Notes under the pieces: generated by a model
What the model saw: only the letters and a program-made list of their open reading frames with translations
Database searches by the model: none
Told to the model about the DNA's origin: nothing
Shown here: piece by piece, positions 1 through 8,938 of the stretch
How the letters are laid out: each line of letters begins with the position of its first letter
Position numbering within the stretch: the stretch's first letter is position 1
Position numbers and translations under genes: made by a program
From: Enterovibrio norvegicus DSM 15893
GTDB lineage: Bacteria > Pseudomonadota > Gammaproteobacteria > Enterobacterales > Vibrionaceae
Direction: 5' to 3'
Assembly: GCF_900115495.1 (NCBI RefSeq)
Contig: NZ_FOWR01000006.1
Location: 1-64,000 of the forward strand
Length of the DNA stretch: 64,000 nt

Positions 1-294
1 CCCGAGCTTATATCTGAACAATTAACCGACTGGTGTAAAGCTCATGATATCGAGCTTATATATATCCAGCCTGGCAAACCTCAACAAAATGGATTTGTAG
101 AGCGCTTTAATGGCTCATTCCGCCGGGAGTTCCTCAATGCCTATTTGTTTGAATCCATAGAACAGGTTAGAGATATGGCATGGGTGTGGATGTGTGATTA
201 TAACGAAGAACGTACCCACGAAAGCTTAGGAAACATCCCTCCGACCGAATACCGGAGGAAATTGGAAACCTCTAGCTATGCATTGTCTCGCTAA
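1..294 (+). CDS. IS3-family transposase (orfB), C-terminal part
   Basis: The frame is open from the first base of the window and ends in TAA at 292-294. It shows the end of an IS3-type DDE integrase core: [19 protein letters not shown], whose E is the last catalytic acid, then a [11 protein letters not shown] segment and a PPTEYRR tail. The 5' part lies outside the window, so it cannot be said whether the element is whole. It belongs to the broad IS3/IS2/IS407 class, but the subgroup was not determined. The gene runs up to a minus-strand reading frame that it seems to have cut. Confidence 0.9.
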   Translation, partial: PELISEQLTDWCKAHDIELIYIQPGKPQQNGFVERFNGSFRREFLNAYLFESIEQVRDMAWVWMCDYNEERTHESLGNIPPTEYRRKLETSSYALSR

Positions 295-297
295 AGG

Positions 298-319
298 GGA
301 AGTGGACAGTACCACTTCC
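298..319. repeat. 8-bp inverted repeat at the likely right end of the IS3-family element
   Basis: GGAAGTGG (298-305) and CCACTTCC (312-319) flank a 6-base spacer, starting four bases after the transposase stop. The transposon right end probably lies here, near ACA at 306-308. The exact boundary and any target duplication cannot be fixed without the left end. Confidence 0.4.
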
Positions 320-487
320 AAACATTAATCCAATATTAGGTAGCGCATGCGTTGAAGCTCCAACTGAAAATTCAAAAATATGATAGTTGGGGTCTGTCAC
401 TTTGTCTGGGATGGTTTTAATATGCGAAACATCAATATCAAAGAGTGAATTGTTACTCACTTCATCTACTATGTACCTACCGCTCAT
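309..487 (-). pseudogene. Hypothetical protein truncated by the IS element
   Basis: A minus-strand frame starts at ATG 485-487 with a good ribosome-binding site (GAGG four bases upstream) and reads about 57 codons (MSGRYIVDEVSNNSL...) before entering the IS end. From there it continues for 12 codons to a stop inside transposase sequence. The protein resembles no family I recognise. A good ribosome-binding site plus a 3' end made of transposon DNA suggests a real gene that lost its C-terminal part. It could also be a chance frame. Confidence 0.4.
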
Positions 488-578
488 TAAGCCTCAATAG
501 TCCTTTTGTAATGCAATGCCGAATTCAATACTTCATAAATCTAGTGGGACAGGCACCTCAACGAATAAAAACATAAAC

Positions 579-1193
579 CTACTGACGTTCCTTCACACCA
601 CACCCTTTCAACACCAGCCCAACTAAAAAGGTTTCGGCATCTTTGAAGTCATCGTCTTCGAGTGCATATTTTCCGCTGACTTGGCAGATTTGCCAGTTGA
701 AGTCGGCATAGGTTTGAGTGGATGACCAGAGCATAAACATCAGGTGTTTTACAGGCACGGGATCAATCCTGCCTTGTTCTATCCAACGGTCGAATTTGGA
801 CAGCATCATTTTGGATTGATCCATCAAGGCTTCAGCGATATCGCTGGGTAGATGTGGCGCACCGGCCATGACTTCTGCAGCGAAAGTTTTTGATGCCGCA
901 GCATGGTCGCGCGATATTCGCAACTTGGTGCGAATATATTGGGTGAGTGCTTCTTGTGGGTCTTCCAGTTGTTCGATGGGCAAAGAAGCTTGAAGCAAAG
1001 GCTGTGTCACGCTTTCTAACACGGCGCGATAAAGCTTGTCTTTGCTACTGAAATAGTAATAGAGGTTGGGCTTTGGAATCTCGGCTCGCAGCGCGATCTC
1101 TGCTGTCGTGGTGGCGGCATAGCCTTTTTCTGCAAACAAGAGGCTAGCGACTTCAATGATTTTTTCCTGATTCTTCGCTCTGATCCGAGACAT
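579..1193 (-). CDS. TetR/AcrR-family transcriptional regulator, RutR-like
   Basis: About 204 residues. The N-terminal helix-turn-helix is clear: IIEVASLLFAEKGYAATTTA followed by AEIPKPNLYYYFSSKDKLY. The C-terminal half resembles the ligand domain of RutR/YcdC-type regulators, which sense pyrimidines or related catabolites. I chose the ATG at 1191-1193 over the TTG at 1226 because AGGG precedes it at proper spacing and it gives the usual MSRIR-type beginning. It lies downstream of gcl-hyi-glxR but is separated from it by a terminator, so it probably has its own promoter. A role in purine or pyrimidine breakdown is inferred from neighbours and family; the ligand is unknown. Confidence 0.85.
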   Translation of the reverse strand: MSRIRAKNQEKIIEVASLLFAEKGYAATTTAEIALRAEIPKPNLYYYFSSKDKLYRAVLESVTQPLLQASLPIEQLEDPQEALTQYIRTKLRISRDHAAASKTFAAEVMAGAPHLPSDIAEALMDQSKMMLSKFDRWIEQGRIDPVPVKHLMFMLWSSTQTYADFNWQICQVSGKYALEDDDFKDAETFLVGLVLKGCGVKERQ

Positions 1194-1231
1194 TATCCCT
1201 GCATGGGTGAGTAAGCCATGCTTCAACTGTA

Positions 1232-1251
1232 ATGAATCACGGAAGATTCAT
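1232..1251. promoter_or_regulatory. Inverted repeat upstream of the TetR-family gene, possible autoregulatory operator
   Basis: ATGAATC (1232-1238) and GATTCAT (1245-1251) form a perfect 7-bp inverted repeat with a 6-base spacer. It begins 39 bases before the TetR-family start codon. TetR proteins often bind such palindromes in their own promoters. No second copy was seen in the window. Confidence 0.4.
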
Positions 1252-1377
1252 CCAGCCTAAGGCGTTAATACCCCAACAGATTCGCGGCATTCATCGTTGT
1301 TTTCACTGGTTGATAACGAATTGTATGCGTTTGCCTCATCCAAGAAGCATGATTTGGCGTGTGTTGCATCTTGCCAG

Positions 1378-1406
1378 AAAAAGGCCCGGACCTATCAGTA
1401 CCGGGC
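1378..1406 (-). terminator. Rho-independent terminator of gcl-hyi-glxR
   Basis: Read on the minus strand, a GCCCGG / CCGGGC stem with an 11-base loop is followed by CTTTTT. It lies 46 bases after the glxR stop and before the TetR-family gene, separating the two transcription units. Confidence 0.7.
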
Positions 1407-1451
1407 AAAGCTTACATGGGTCTCGGTAAAGATCATGTTTCAGAAGGGTAT

Positions 1452-2336
1452 TTAGCGAATACTGTGGTTAGATAAGGTTTCTATGGCTTTTACCATGGCG
1501 GAGTGATCCCAACTCGCGCCACCTTGTTCTGCACATATCTCAAAAAGCTCTTGGGCTTTTTGCGTATTAGGTAATGCCACACCTAAGGAAGCAGCACCAG
1601 TTAGAGCGAGGTTCAGATCTTTTTGATGAAGTGCGATTCTAAAACCTGGATCGAATGTACCTTGGACCATACGTTCACCGTGCACTTCCAACACCTTAGA
1701 ATTGGCGAACCCACCGAGCAAGGCTTCACGGATGCGCGCCGGATCAGCGCCTGCTTTGGAGGCAAACACCAAGGCTTCCGATACTGCTTCAATGTTCAGT
1801 GCCACGATGATTTGATTGGCAACCTTACACACTTGTCCCGCACCACAGTCGCCTACAAGATTAATGTTTTTCCCCATCGCGCCGAACAAAGGCAATGCGC
1901 TGTCGAAGGTGTCAGGAGCGCCGCCCACCATGATGGTCAACGCGGCATTGATTGCGCCAACCTCACCGCCAGAAACTGGCGCATCAAGGTAGTCTGCACC
2001 CAATGCTTTAACGCGTTCTGCAAATTGTCGAGTCTCTATGGGCGAAATCGAACTCATATCAATCACGGTTTTGCCTGCAGCTAACATGGCATCGATGCCA
2101 TCATCCCCGAACAGCACGTCTTTAACTTGAGGCGTGTCTGGCACCATGATAATGACGAAATCCGCATGCTCAACGGCAAGTCTATTACTTGGAAAACGTT
2201 TTGCACCGCCGTCAACAAGGGATGTTGGAGCCGGTGAGCGTGCTTCAGAGAGATGCAATTGATAGCCCGATTTTTGCAGGTTTTTCGCCATCGGCTTACC
2301 CATGATGCCTGTACCAATAAATGCAATTGTGCTCAT
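1452..2336 (-). CDS. glxR: 2-hydroxy-3-oxopropionate (tartronate semialdehyde) reductase
   Basis: 294 residues, the normal length for this beta-hydroxyacid dehydrogenase family. The Rossmann motif GTGIMGKPMAKNL is at residues 7-19. The substrate motif DAPVSGGEVGA and the catalytic-lysine segment GQVCKVANQ (K in KVANQ) are both present. The enzyme reduces tartronate semialdehyde to D-glycerate with NAD(P)H in the cytoplasm. It follows hyi by one base and is the last gene of gcl-hyi-glxR, so glyoxylate made by purine breakdown would go to glycerate. A glycerate kinase gene is not in the window. The exact paralogue name (glxR or garR) rests on the gcl-hyi context. Confidence 0.92.
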   Translation of the reverse strand: MSTIAFIGTGIMGKPMAKNLQKSGYQLHLSEARSPAPTSLVDGGAKRFPSNRLAVEHADFVIIMVPDTPQVKDVLFGDDGIDAMLAAGKTVIDMSSISPIETRQFAERVKALGADYLDAPVSGGEVGAINAALTIMVGGAPDTFDSALPLFGAMGKNINLVGDCGAGQVCKVANQIIVALNIEAVSEALVFASKAGADPARIREALLGGFANSKVLEVHGERMVQGTFDPGFRIALHQKDLNLALTGAASLGVALPNTQKAQELFEICAEQGGASWDHSAMVKAIETLSNHSIR

Positions 2337-2337
2337 C

Positions 2338-3129
2338 TTACTGCTCCTTATTCACGTCGTAGTCGTTAAGCCACGTTAGGCCCACTTGTGTCGATCTTTT
2401 GGGTTTGTATTCACACCCTACCCAGCCGTCGTATTCCATGTCATCAATGCATGTAAACAAGTAGTGATAATTGATTTCCCCTGTTCCTGGTTCGTGGCGG
2501 CCTGGGTTATCTGCAAGTTGGATATGACGAATATCCTTTACGTTTTCCTGCATGGTTCTGGCGATATCACCTTCCATGATTTGCATGTGATAGATGTCGT
2601 ATTGAATGAAGAGATTTGGACTGCCAACCGCCTTGCGAATATGCTGCGCTTGCGTGGTGGTTGTGAGGAAAAACCCCGGTATGTCACGCGTGTTTATGGC
2701 TTCAATCAAGAGAGTGATGCCCTCAGCTTCCAATGCATCAGCGGCGAACTGAAGGTTTGCAATAAAGGTCGCTTCCGCCGCTTCATGCGTGACGCCAGAT
2801 GGAACAATGCCCGCAAGACAATTCAATTGATGACACCCCAGCACCTTGGCGTACGCAATGGCGACAGGGATGCCTTGTCGAAACTCCTCAACACGGGCTG
2901 GGTCGACGGCAATACCTCGATCACCTTTCCCCCAATCTCCTGCGGGGAGATTAAACAAGACTTGTTGTAACTGATGCTTCTCCAGTTCTGATGCGATGTC
3001 TAAGGCATTTTCCTCATAAGGGAAGAGATACTCGACACCTCGAAAACCCGCTTGGGCGGCGGCACTAAAACGCGCCATGAAAGGTAACTCTGTAAATAAC
3101 ATCGAGAGATTTGCGGTCAATTTTGGCAT
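2338..3129 (-). CDS. hyi: Hydroxypyruvate isomerase
   Basis: About 263 residues, close to the 258 of E. coli Hyi. It is a TIM-barrel sugar-isomerase protein: the N-terminus is MPKLTANLSMLFTELPF, GFRGVEYLFPYE follows, and later come LLIEAINTRDIPGFFL and IQYDIYHMQIMEGD with metal-binding acidic residues. It interconverts hydroxypyruvate and tartronate semialdehyde. The ATG at 3127-3129 is preferred to upstream codons because AAGGA precedes it. It lies between gcl and glxR in one operon. Confidence 0.92.
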   Translation of the reverse strand: MPKLTANLSMLFTELPFMARFSAAAQAGFRGVEYLFPYEENALDIASELEKHQLQQVLFNLPAGDWGKGDRGIAVDPARVEEFRQGIPVAIAYAKVLGCHQLNCLAGIVPSGVTHEAAEATFIANLQFAADALEAEGITLLIEAINTRDIPGFFLTTTTQAQHIRKAVGSPNLFIQYDIYHMQIMEGDIARTMQENVKDIRHIQLADNPGRHEPGTGEINYHYLFTCIDDMEYDGWVGCEYKPKRSTQVGLTWLNDYDVNKEQ

Positions 3130-3213
3130 TGCGATGTCCTTATTCTGTGGCTGCGATAACACTGAAACGCGGTGCCACACAGTCCGATTTATCCTGAAAC
3201 GAAAAGATGCGTT

Positions 3214-4989
3214 CTATTTGCTGGCGGCAAGTGCGGTCGGTGCATCCGCCAGCGATTCAGCCAGAGATTCAAACTCATTAATCGCATCGATTTCCGTTCC
3301 CATGGCGATGTTGGTGACCTTCTCAAGCATGATCTCCACCACCACGGGCACACGGTGTGTCTTCATCAGCCGTTTTGCTTCTTCTAGCGCGGAAGCAATG
3401 TCTTCCGGGTTTGTTACACGAAGCGCTTTACAGCCCAAACCTTCCACCACAGTGACATGATCGACACCGTAATCAGCATGTTCATCGACGTTTTGGTTTT
3501 CAAACGCCAGTTGCACGCAGTAATCGATATCAAATTGACGCTGGGCTTGTCTGATTAAGCCAAGGTAGGAGTTATTGACCAACACATGGATGTACGGGAG
3601 GTTAAACTGCGCACCCACCGCCAGCTCTTCAATCATGAATTGGAAATCATAATCACCGGATATCGCCACAATATCGCGTTCTGGATCCGCAGCTCTCACA
3701 CCCAGAGCGGCGGGAACTGTCCAACCTAATGGGCCAGCTTGGCCACAATTGATCCAATGTCGAGGCTTGTACACATGAAGAAACTGGGCCGCCGCGATTT
3801 GTGAGAGGCCAATGGTGCTGACGTAGCAAGTATCACGATCAAACACGCGATTCATTTCTTCATAAACGCGCATGGGTTTTACGGGTTGCTCTGTATAGTG
3901 GGTTTTTCGCAGCATCGTTGCTTTACGTTGCTGACAAGCTGATACCCAAGCGGTGCGATCTTCAAGCTTGCCTGCTGCACGCCATTCTTTGGCCACTTCG
4001 ACTAACAGTTCTAGTGCACGGCCAGCATCTGAAACAATGCCAAGATCAGGGCAAAATACGCGGCCAATTTGTGTCGGTTCAATGTCGATATGAATAAATT
4101 GTCGACCTTGGGTATACACATCCACCGACCCTGTATGCCGGTTCGCCCAGCGGTTGCCGATACCAAACACCAAGTCAGATTCAAGTAACGTCGCATTCCC
4201 ATAACGATGGGCTGTTTGGAGACCCACCATGCCCACCATCAATTCATGATCGTCAGGAATGGTTCCCCATCCCATTAAGGTTGGAATAACAGGCACACCT
4301 GTAATTTCTGCAAACTCTTGCAGCAGTTCAGCGGCATCCGCGTTTATCACTCCGCCGCCAGAGACCAACAGCGGTTTCTCAGACGCATTTAACATCTCAA
4401 GCGCTTTTTCGATTTGTCGACGTGTTGCTGAGGGTTTGTAAGCAGGTAATGGCTCGTAACTATCAATATCAAATTCAATTTCAGCCAATTGCACATCAAT
4501 CGGCAAATCAATCAGAACAGGCCCAGGTCGGCCTGAACGCATAACGTGAAACGCATGCTGAATTGCACGTGGCACCTGCGCTGGTTCAAGTACAGTCGAG
4601 CACCACTTGGTGACAGGCTGCGCAATGGATTCGATATCAACCGCTTGAAAATCCTCTTTATGTAAACGTGCGCGTGGCGCTTGGCCTGTAATACACAAAA
4701 TAGGAATAGAATCAGCTTGAGCAGAATAGAGCCCGGTGATCATGTCAGTGCCCGCAGGTCCAGAGGTGCCAATACACACACCAATATTGCCGGGGTTTGC
4801 ACGGGTGTAGCCCTCCGCCATGTGTGAAGCCCCCTCGACATGACGCGCTAGGATATGCTCAATACCCCCACCCAGCTTTAACGCCGAGTAAAACGGGTTA
4901 ATAGCAGCACCAGGAACACCAAACGCCTTGGTAACACCTTCCTTTTTCAGCACCGCGATAGCAGCATCAATGGCTCTCATCTTCGTCAT
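3214..4989 (-). CDS. gcl: Glyoxylate carboligase (tartronate-semialdehyde synthase)
   Basis: 591 residues, matching the family length. It is a thiamine-diphosphate enzyme of the acetolactate-synthase superfamily. It has the N-terminal pyrimidine-binding domain ([15 protein letters not shown]), a central domain, and a C-terminal TPP domain with [15 protein letters not shown] and [13 protein letters not shown]. Glyoxylate carboligases lack the usual catalytic glutamate; here the segment around residue 50 reads [13 protein letters not shown], so the residue match should be checked by alignment. It condenses two glyoxylates into tartronate semialdehyde plus CO2. The ATG at 4987-4989 has GGAG six bases upstream, better than the TTG further out. 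First gene of gcl-hyi-glxR, 84 bases before hyi, with a GntR-type palindrome just upstream. Confidence 0.95.
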   Translation of the reverse strand: MTKMRAIDAAIAVLKKEGVTKAFGVPGAAINPFYSALKLGGGIEHILARHVEGASHMAEGYTRANPGNIGVCIGTSGPAGTDMITGLYSAQADSIPILCITGQAPRARLHKEDFQAVDIESIAQPVTKWCSTVLEPAQVPRAIQHAFHVMRSGRPGPVLIDLPIDVQLAEIEFDIDSYEPLPAYKPSATRRQIEKALEMLNASEKPLLVSGGGVINADAAELLQEFAEITGVPVIPTLMGWGTIPDDHELMVGMVGLQTAHRYGNATLLESDLVFGIGNRWANRHTGSVDVYTQGRQFIHIDIEPTQIGRVFCPDLGIVSDAGRALELLVEVAKEWRAAGKLEDRTAWVSACQQRKATMLRKTHYTEQPVKPMRVYEEMNRVFDRDTCYVSTIGLSQIAAAQFLHVYKPRHWINCGQAGPLGWTVPAALGVRAADPERDIVAISGDYDFQFMIEELAVGAQFNLPYIHVLVNNSYLGLIRQAQRQFDIDYCVQLAFENQNVDEHADYGVDHVTVVEGLGCKALRVTNPEDIASALEEAKRLMKTHRVPVVVEIMLEKVTNIAMGTEIDAINEFESLAESLADAPTALAASK

Positions 4990-5000
4990 CACACACTCCA

Positions 5001-5012
5001 ATTGTATACAAT
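5001..5012. promoter_or_regulatory. Palindromic operator before gcl, probable GntR (FCD) site
   Basis: ATTGTATACAAT, a perfect 12-base palindrome 12 bases upstream of the gcl start. An identical 12-mer lies before xdhA. A further half site, ATTGTAT, is at 5023-5029. FCD-type GntR proteins commonly bind short AT-rich palindromes of this sort. Its place next to the ribosome-binding site suggests repression. Confidence 0.65.
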
Positions 5013-5257
5013 ATCAATTTACATTGTATTCTTAGATCGATTAGCGATGATCATCAAGTGTTTTTTAACGCAATCTTAACTTTTCACTCGCACTGCATTT
5101 CATCGTGAACCACTAAGTCTCGGATTTATTGAGATAACCACCTATTTAACCTCTATAAACCATAAATTTTTCACACCATGCAACGTGATAAATGTTATCA
5201 ATTTGTTTTGATTGTTTACGTGTTATCCGATATAACCGTATCGTTACACTTGTTTAA

Positions 5258-5267
5258 ATGTATACAA
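5258..5267. promoter_or_regulatory. Palindromic operator before malate synthase, probable GntR (FCD) site
   Basis: ATGTATACAA contains the 8-base palindrome TGTATACA and matches the gcl and xdhA sites at 9 of 10 positions. It lies 26 bases upstream of the aceB start. The 304-base gcl/aceB intergenic region also has an inverted repeat TGATAA-ATG-TTATCA at 5186-5200 of unknown meaning. Confidence 0.55.
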
Positions 5268-5293
5268 ATATAAAAACAATATGAGGCTTACAA

Positions 5294-6961
5294 ATGGATC
5301 ATGAAACAACATCAGAAAAAGACATGTGCTCTACACCACCTTCAGCAAAACACTCTCCCTCTCACATAGAGCAACGCATGATCGTGACAGGTTCAGCCTT
5401 CAATAAAGAGGCAGAGTCGGTTCTTTCGGACGAAGCACTTTCGTTTGTGGAATTGTTGGTCGAGACATTTGGGCTTCGCCTTGAAGCGCTTCTCGAAAAA
5501 CGCCTAGAAACACAAGTATCGTTTGACCAAGGACAGCTCCCTGACTTTCGAAAAGACACAAAAGCCATCCGAGATAGTACCGCTTGGCGCGTCTCACCGA
5601 TTCCAAATGATTTACTGGATCGTAGAGTCGAAATCACAGGGCCAATTGATCGAAAAATGGTGATTAATGCACTAAATTCCGGCGCAAATGTGTTCATGTG
5701 TTGCTTTGAAGACGCAACATCTCCCACATGGGAAAACATGGTGAATGGTCAAATCAATATGAGAGCCGCGAACGATGGCTCTATCACACACCTTGACCCT
5801 AAAAACGGAAAATCCTATGCACTTGGCGACAACCCAGCAACGCTGATAATGCGTCCGAGAGGTTTGCATTTAAAAGAAACTCACATTCAATTAAATAACC
5901 AAGCTATTCCCGGGTGTTTGATGGATGTAGGGCTGTATTTTTTCCATAACTACGCCTCTCGCGCCAAACAAGAACAAGGGGTGTATTTTTATATTCCTAA
6001 GCTTGAATCCATGGAAGAAGCGGCATGGTGGAACGATGTGTTTACCTTTATGGAAAACCACTTCAATGTTCCCATTGGCACCATTCGCGCCACAGTACTG
6101 ATTGAAACCTTACCTGCCGTTTTCCAAATGGAAGAAATCTTATATGCGATGAAAGAGCATATTGTGGGCATGAACTGTGGTCGCTGGGATTACATTTTTA
6201 GCTACATTAAAACGCTAAAACATCACAAAGACAGAGTGCTTCCTGATCGCCACGCCGTGGGTATGGACACCCCTTTTCTTGATGCATACAGTAAGCGCCT
6301 TATTCAAACCTGCCATCGACGCGGTGCATTGGCCATTGGCGGTATGTCGGCATTCATTCCATCGAAAGATCCCACCCAAATGGCGTTCGTGACGCAGAAA
6401 GTGATTGAAGACAAACAACGAGAATCCGCCAACGGTCACGACGGAACCTGGGTTGCGCATCCACACTTGGTAACGTTAGCGCGCGAGATTTTCGATCAGA
6501 AACTGAAAAGTCGACCCAACCAACTCGATGTCATGCCCGAGGGCAATTTTGACGCTTCCACTCTGCTTTCACCCTGTGAAGGGCCAAAAAATGAAGCGGG
6601 CGTTCGAAAGAATATTCGTATCGCCGTGCTCTACATGGAAGCATGGCTTCGAGGTGTGGGTTGTGTACCCATTTTTGGCCTCATGGAAGATGCGGCGACG
6701 GCAGAAATTTCCCGCGCGAATATCTGGCAATGGCTGAAACACCAAGTTCAACTTGATGATGGACGGCTTTTCACAGACAGCCTTTTCAAGCAATGGTTAC
6801 AGGAAGAAACTGTCGCCATGAAAGTGGAAGCAATGCATTCAGAAGCCACGCAAGATCACGTACGTAAATTCGATGAAGCATCAGCTGTTTTCTATCAACT
6901 GTCCACTGACGATGACTTTGCGGATTTCTTAACCCTTCCATGCTACGAGATGCTCGAATAA
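5294..6961 (+). CDS. aceB: Malate synthase (A type)
   Basis: 555 residues, the size of the short malate synthase A form. Family motifs are visible: the glyoxylate/Mg site region FMCCFEDATSPTWENM, LIMRPRGLHLKE, YFYIPKLESMEEAAWWNDVF, and the segment MNCGRWDYIFSYIKT (catalytic-loop region with conserved R and D). It condenses acetyl-CoA and glyoxylate to malate. Start ATG has GAGG seven bases upstream. No isocitrate lyase gene is next to it; instead it is divergent from gcl and followed by a GlcG-like gene. In this context it probably consumes glyoxylate from purine catabolism rather than serving the glyoxylate bypass. The roughly 45-residue N-terminal extension is unremarkable. Confidence 0.95.
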   Translation: MDHETTSEKDMCSTPPSAKHSPSHIEQRMIVTGSAFNKEAESVLSDEALSFVELLVETFGLRLEALLEKRLETQVSFDQGQLPDFRKDTKAIRDSTAWRVSPIPNDLLDRRVEITGPIDRKMVINALNSGANVFMCCFEDATSPTWENMVNGQINMRAANDGSITHLDPKNGKSYALGDNPATLIMRPRGLHLKETHIQLNNQAIPGCLMDVGLYFFHNYASRAKQEQGVYFYIPKLESMEEAAWWNDVFTFMENHFNVPIGTIRATVLIETLPAVFQMEEILYAMKEHIVGMNCGRWDYIFSYIKTLKHHKDRVLPDRHAVGMDTPFLDAYSKRLIQTCHRRGALAIGGMSAFIPSKDPTQMAFVTQKVIEDKQRESANGHDGTWVAHPHLVTLAREIFDQKLKSRPNQLDVMPEGNFDASTLLSPCEGPKNEAGVRKNIRIAVLYMEAWLRGVGCVPIFGLMEDAATAEISRANIWQWLKHQVQLDDGRLFTDSLFKQWLQEETVAMKVEAMHSEATQDHVRKFDEASAVFYQLSTDDDFADFLTLPCYEMLE

Positions 6962-7082
6962 CTGAAATTGATGGCTATTCACTGCACGTATGCTTCGTTA
7001 GAGCGTGATTTATCGCTGCTCAAAACGATTCGCGTGCAGAAAGCCATCACTAAGCTCCCGCAAGGGAATGAGGAGAAAGCAA

Positions 7083-7523
7083 ATGGAAATCCTAACATTG
7101 CCAAAAGCACTAGAAATTGCCGATGAAGTGTTTCACGCTGCATCAAAATTAAACACCCAACCACTCACGGTTGCGGTACTTGATAAAGGCGGCGCACTCA
7201 TCGCACTTCAACGGCAAGATGGCTCAAGCATGTTACGACCAGACATCGCCATTGCAAAAGCTTGGGGCGCACTCGCGCTCGGCTGTTCATCGCGAAAAAT
7301 TGCCGATGATGCACAGCAAAGACCTTGCTTTATTTCTTCCGTTTCAACACTCGCACAAGGTAATTTGGTACCTGTACCCGGCGGGATTTTAATCAGAGAT
7401 GAAAGCAAAGAACTTGTTGGTGCGGTTGGTGTGTCTGGTGACACATCGGACACGGATGAAGCCGTCGCAATATCAGGGATACTTGCAGCACACATGCTGA
7501 CCGACAGCTTGGTGTTTGCGTAG
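7083..7523 (+). CDS. GlcG/HbpS-family heme-binding-like protein (DUF336)
   Basis: 146 residues. The whole protein fits the GlcG/HbpS family: LDKGGALIALQRQDGSS, then KAWGALALG, then GGILIRDESKELVGAVGVSGDTSDTDEAVA. Family members bind heme or small ligands, or act as accessory proteins to glycolate/glyoxylate enzymes; the true activity here is unknown. I chose the ATG at 7083 because GAGGAG stands nine bases before it. It follows aceB by about 120 bases in the same direction, as glcG accompanies malate synthase glcB in E. coli, so cotranscription is likely. Confidence 0.8.
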   Translation: MEILTLPKALEIADEVFHAASKLNTQPLTVAVLDKGGALIALQRQDGSSMLRPDIAIAKAWGALALGCSSRKIADDAQQRPCFISSVSTLAQGNLVPVPGGILIRDESKELVGAVGVSGDTSDTDEAVAISGILAAHMLTDSLVFA

Positions 7524-7622
7524 ATTTCTTTTGTGTTTAGCTTTCAAGCATGAATACAACGTCGAGACGGTGTGTGAATGTTTTCCGAAGCAGAACCAAT
7601 GGAAGATCTGCTGTTTAATGTA

Positions 7623-7644
7623 TTTGGCCGCTGCCGCGGCCAAA
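7623..7644. terminator. GC-rich hairpin in the aceB-glcG / gntR gap
   Basis: TTTGGCCGC and GCGGCCAAA form a perfect 9-bp stem around TGCC. There is no long T run after it, so it is at best a weak terminator or an mRNA-stabilising hairpin. The rest of the 382-base gap (7524-7905) holds only scattered half sites of the GntR palindrome type (GTACAAT at 7760-7766 and 7781-7787, CATACAA at 7803-7809) ahead of the regulator gene, compatible with weak autoregulation. Confidence 0.4.
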
Positions 7645-7905
7645 AGAACCTAGAACTTTCTATTCTTGGTCTTTTCCGTCTACTCTTGTGATTCGAACCT
7701 TTTCAATCCACCTCTCGCCCTATTTTCGCGGGCAATGCGCTAATTCCTCGACTCTAAAGTACAATTAGCTAATGCATGCTGTACAATCTGCTTATCTGAT
7801 TCCATACAAAATATTCATGCAATTGCATTTATGGTGCACCGTTTAAGGTAGAACGACACGTTCTCGGTTCGAATTATTGCGTGACAGAGAGGAAAAAGAG
7901 GCCGT

Positions 7906-8640
7906 ATGACAGGACTCATGAAAAAAAATACGAAAAAAGACAAGATGTTAGGGCCAAAGCAAACGCAAGATGACATCGTTTATGGGCATATCTTTGATGC
8001 TATTTTAGAGCAGCGTCTTCCCCCTGGCACCAAACTCAGCGAAGAAGCCATGGGCGAAATTTTCGGTGTCAGTCGTACCATCATCCGTCGTGCCCTATTA
8101 CGTTTGTCGGTAGAGCAGGTGGTGAGCACACGCCCTAACAGAGGGTCAATCGTCGCGTCACCAACCGTTCAGGAAGCACTGCAAATCCTAAAAGCCCGAG
8201 AAGTGATGGAATTGGCAATCATTGAGTTAGCAGCCGTGCATGCGACAAAAGAGCAAATCGCTAAGTGTCGCGCGTTGGTTTCTGAAGAGCACGAGGCTAT
8301 TGCTCAAGGCGACACGGGTCGAAGCATCCGCCTTTCAGGTGAATTTCATATCGAGCTAGCGGTAATGGCGAACAACATTCCGTTGGCTAGTTTTCAGCGC
8401 AGTTTAGTGTCGCAATCTTCTCTGATCATCGCTCTGTACGAATCCAGCAAGCACACTAACTGTTCTTTTGATGAACACACCCAATTGCTGGATGCAATAG
8501 AAGCCGGTGACAAGGTTCGGGCTGTAGCGATGATGAAATCACACTTGGAACACATCAAATCTAAATTGAAGTTGGATGATGATAATCCAGTGAATGATCT
8601 TCATGCAGTTTTCTCTAACGTTGTGAAGAAAAAAGCCTAA
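7906..8640 (+). CDS. GntR-family regulator with FCD domain, likely regulator of the purine/glyoxylate genes
   Basis: 244 residues. The winged helix at about 25-90 has DIVYGHIFDAILEQRLPPGT, LSEEAMGEIFGVSRTIIRRA and VSTRPNRGSIVASP. An all-helical FCD ligand domain follows at about 95-220, with REVMELAIIELAA, FHIELAVMANN and the C-terminal SFDEHTQLLDAIEAGD whose His can bind metal. A good GAGG site precedes the start. It sits between aceB-glcG and the xdh operon, and TTGTATACAA-type palindromes stand before gcl, aceB and xdhA, so it is the natural candidate to control all three. The inducer (urate, allantoin, glyoxylate or other) is unknown. Confidence 0.88.
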   Translation: MTGLMKKNTKKDKMLGPKQTQDDIVYGHIFDAILEQRLPPGTKLSEEAMGEIFGVSRTIIRRALLRLSVEQVVSTRPNRGSIVASPTVQEALQILKAREVMELAIIELAAVHATKEQIAKCRALVSEEHEAIAQGDTGRSIRLSGEFHIELAVMANNIPLASFQRSLVSQSSLIIALYESSKHTNCSFDEHTQLLDAIEAGDKVRAVAMMKSHLEHIKSKLKLDDDNPVNDLHAVFSNVVKKKA

Positions 8641-8660
8641 CAATTATTCACGTTTTCTAA

Positions 8661-8704
8661 GCCACTGTCTGCTCTTTGTCATCGAGTCAACAGTGGCTAT
8701 TTTA
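8661..8704 (+). terminator. Probable terminator of the gntR gene
   Basis: GCCACTGT (8661-8668) pairs with ACAGTGGC (8690-8697), followed by TATTTT. The 21-base loop is long, so efficiency is doubtful. Confidence 0.5.
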
Positions 8705-8796
8705 AGAATTCCCTTTCCCAGTTTTCCCGTTTTCTCGTTTTCCTTCCAATTCCGTTAGCACCTTAAATGGTGTCCGGGTTCATTAAACCACTACAA

Positions 8797-8832
8797 AGTT
8801 CCCTTATCGTCTATCAACTAAGTTCCCTTATC
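8797..8832. repeat. Pair of 12-bp direct repeats upstream of xdhA
   Basis: AGTTCCCTTATC occurs at 8797-8808 and 8821-8832, 24 bases apart start to start, about 290 bases before xdhA. It may be a regulator site or a chance duplication. The 479-base gntR/xdhA gap otherwise holds the gntR terminator, the GntR-type palindrome and a possible TetR-type site. Confidence 0.4.
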
Positions 8833-8938
8833 ACGTAAGCCGTTCTTCCTCATGAGGGTGACTGAAAAACTTCTCTAAGCGGATAACGTAGTCATTTTCG
8901 GGTTTTTCAACTGTTATTGAAAACGATCAATCTCACAT

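Noticed and set aside
1232-1429. A short plus-strand gene in the TetR-glxR gap
   Set aside because: The frame covers a terminator and an inverted repeat, has no ribosome-binding site and a composition (many Trp, Arg, His) unlike a real protein.
2386-2970. A 194-codon plus-strand frame opposite hyi
   Set aside because: It is antisense to hyi, whose motifs are intact. The frame has no domain or start signal.
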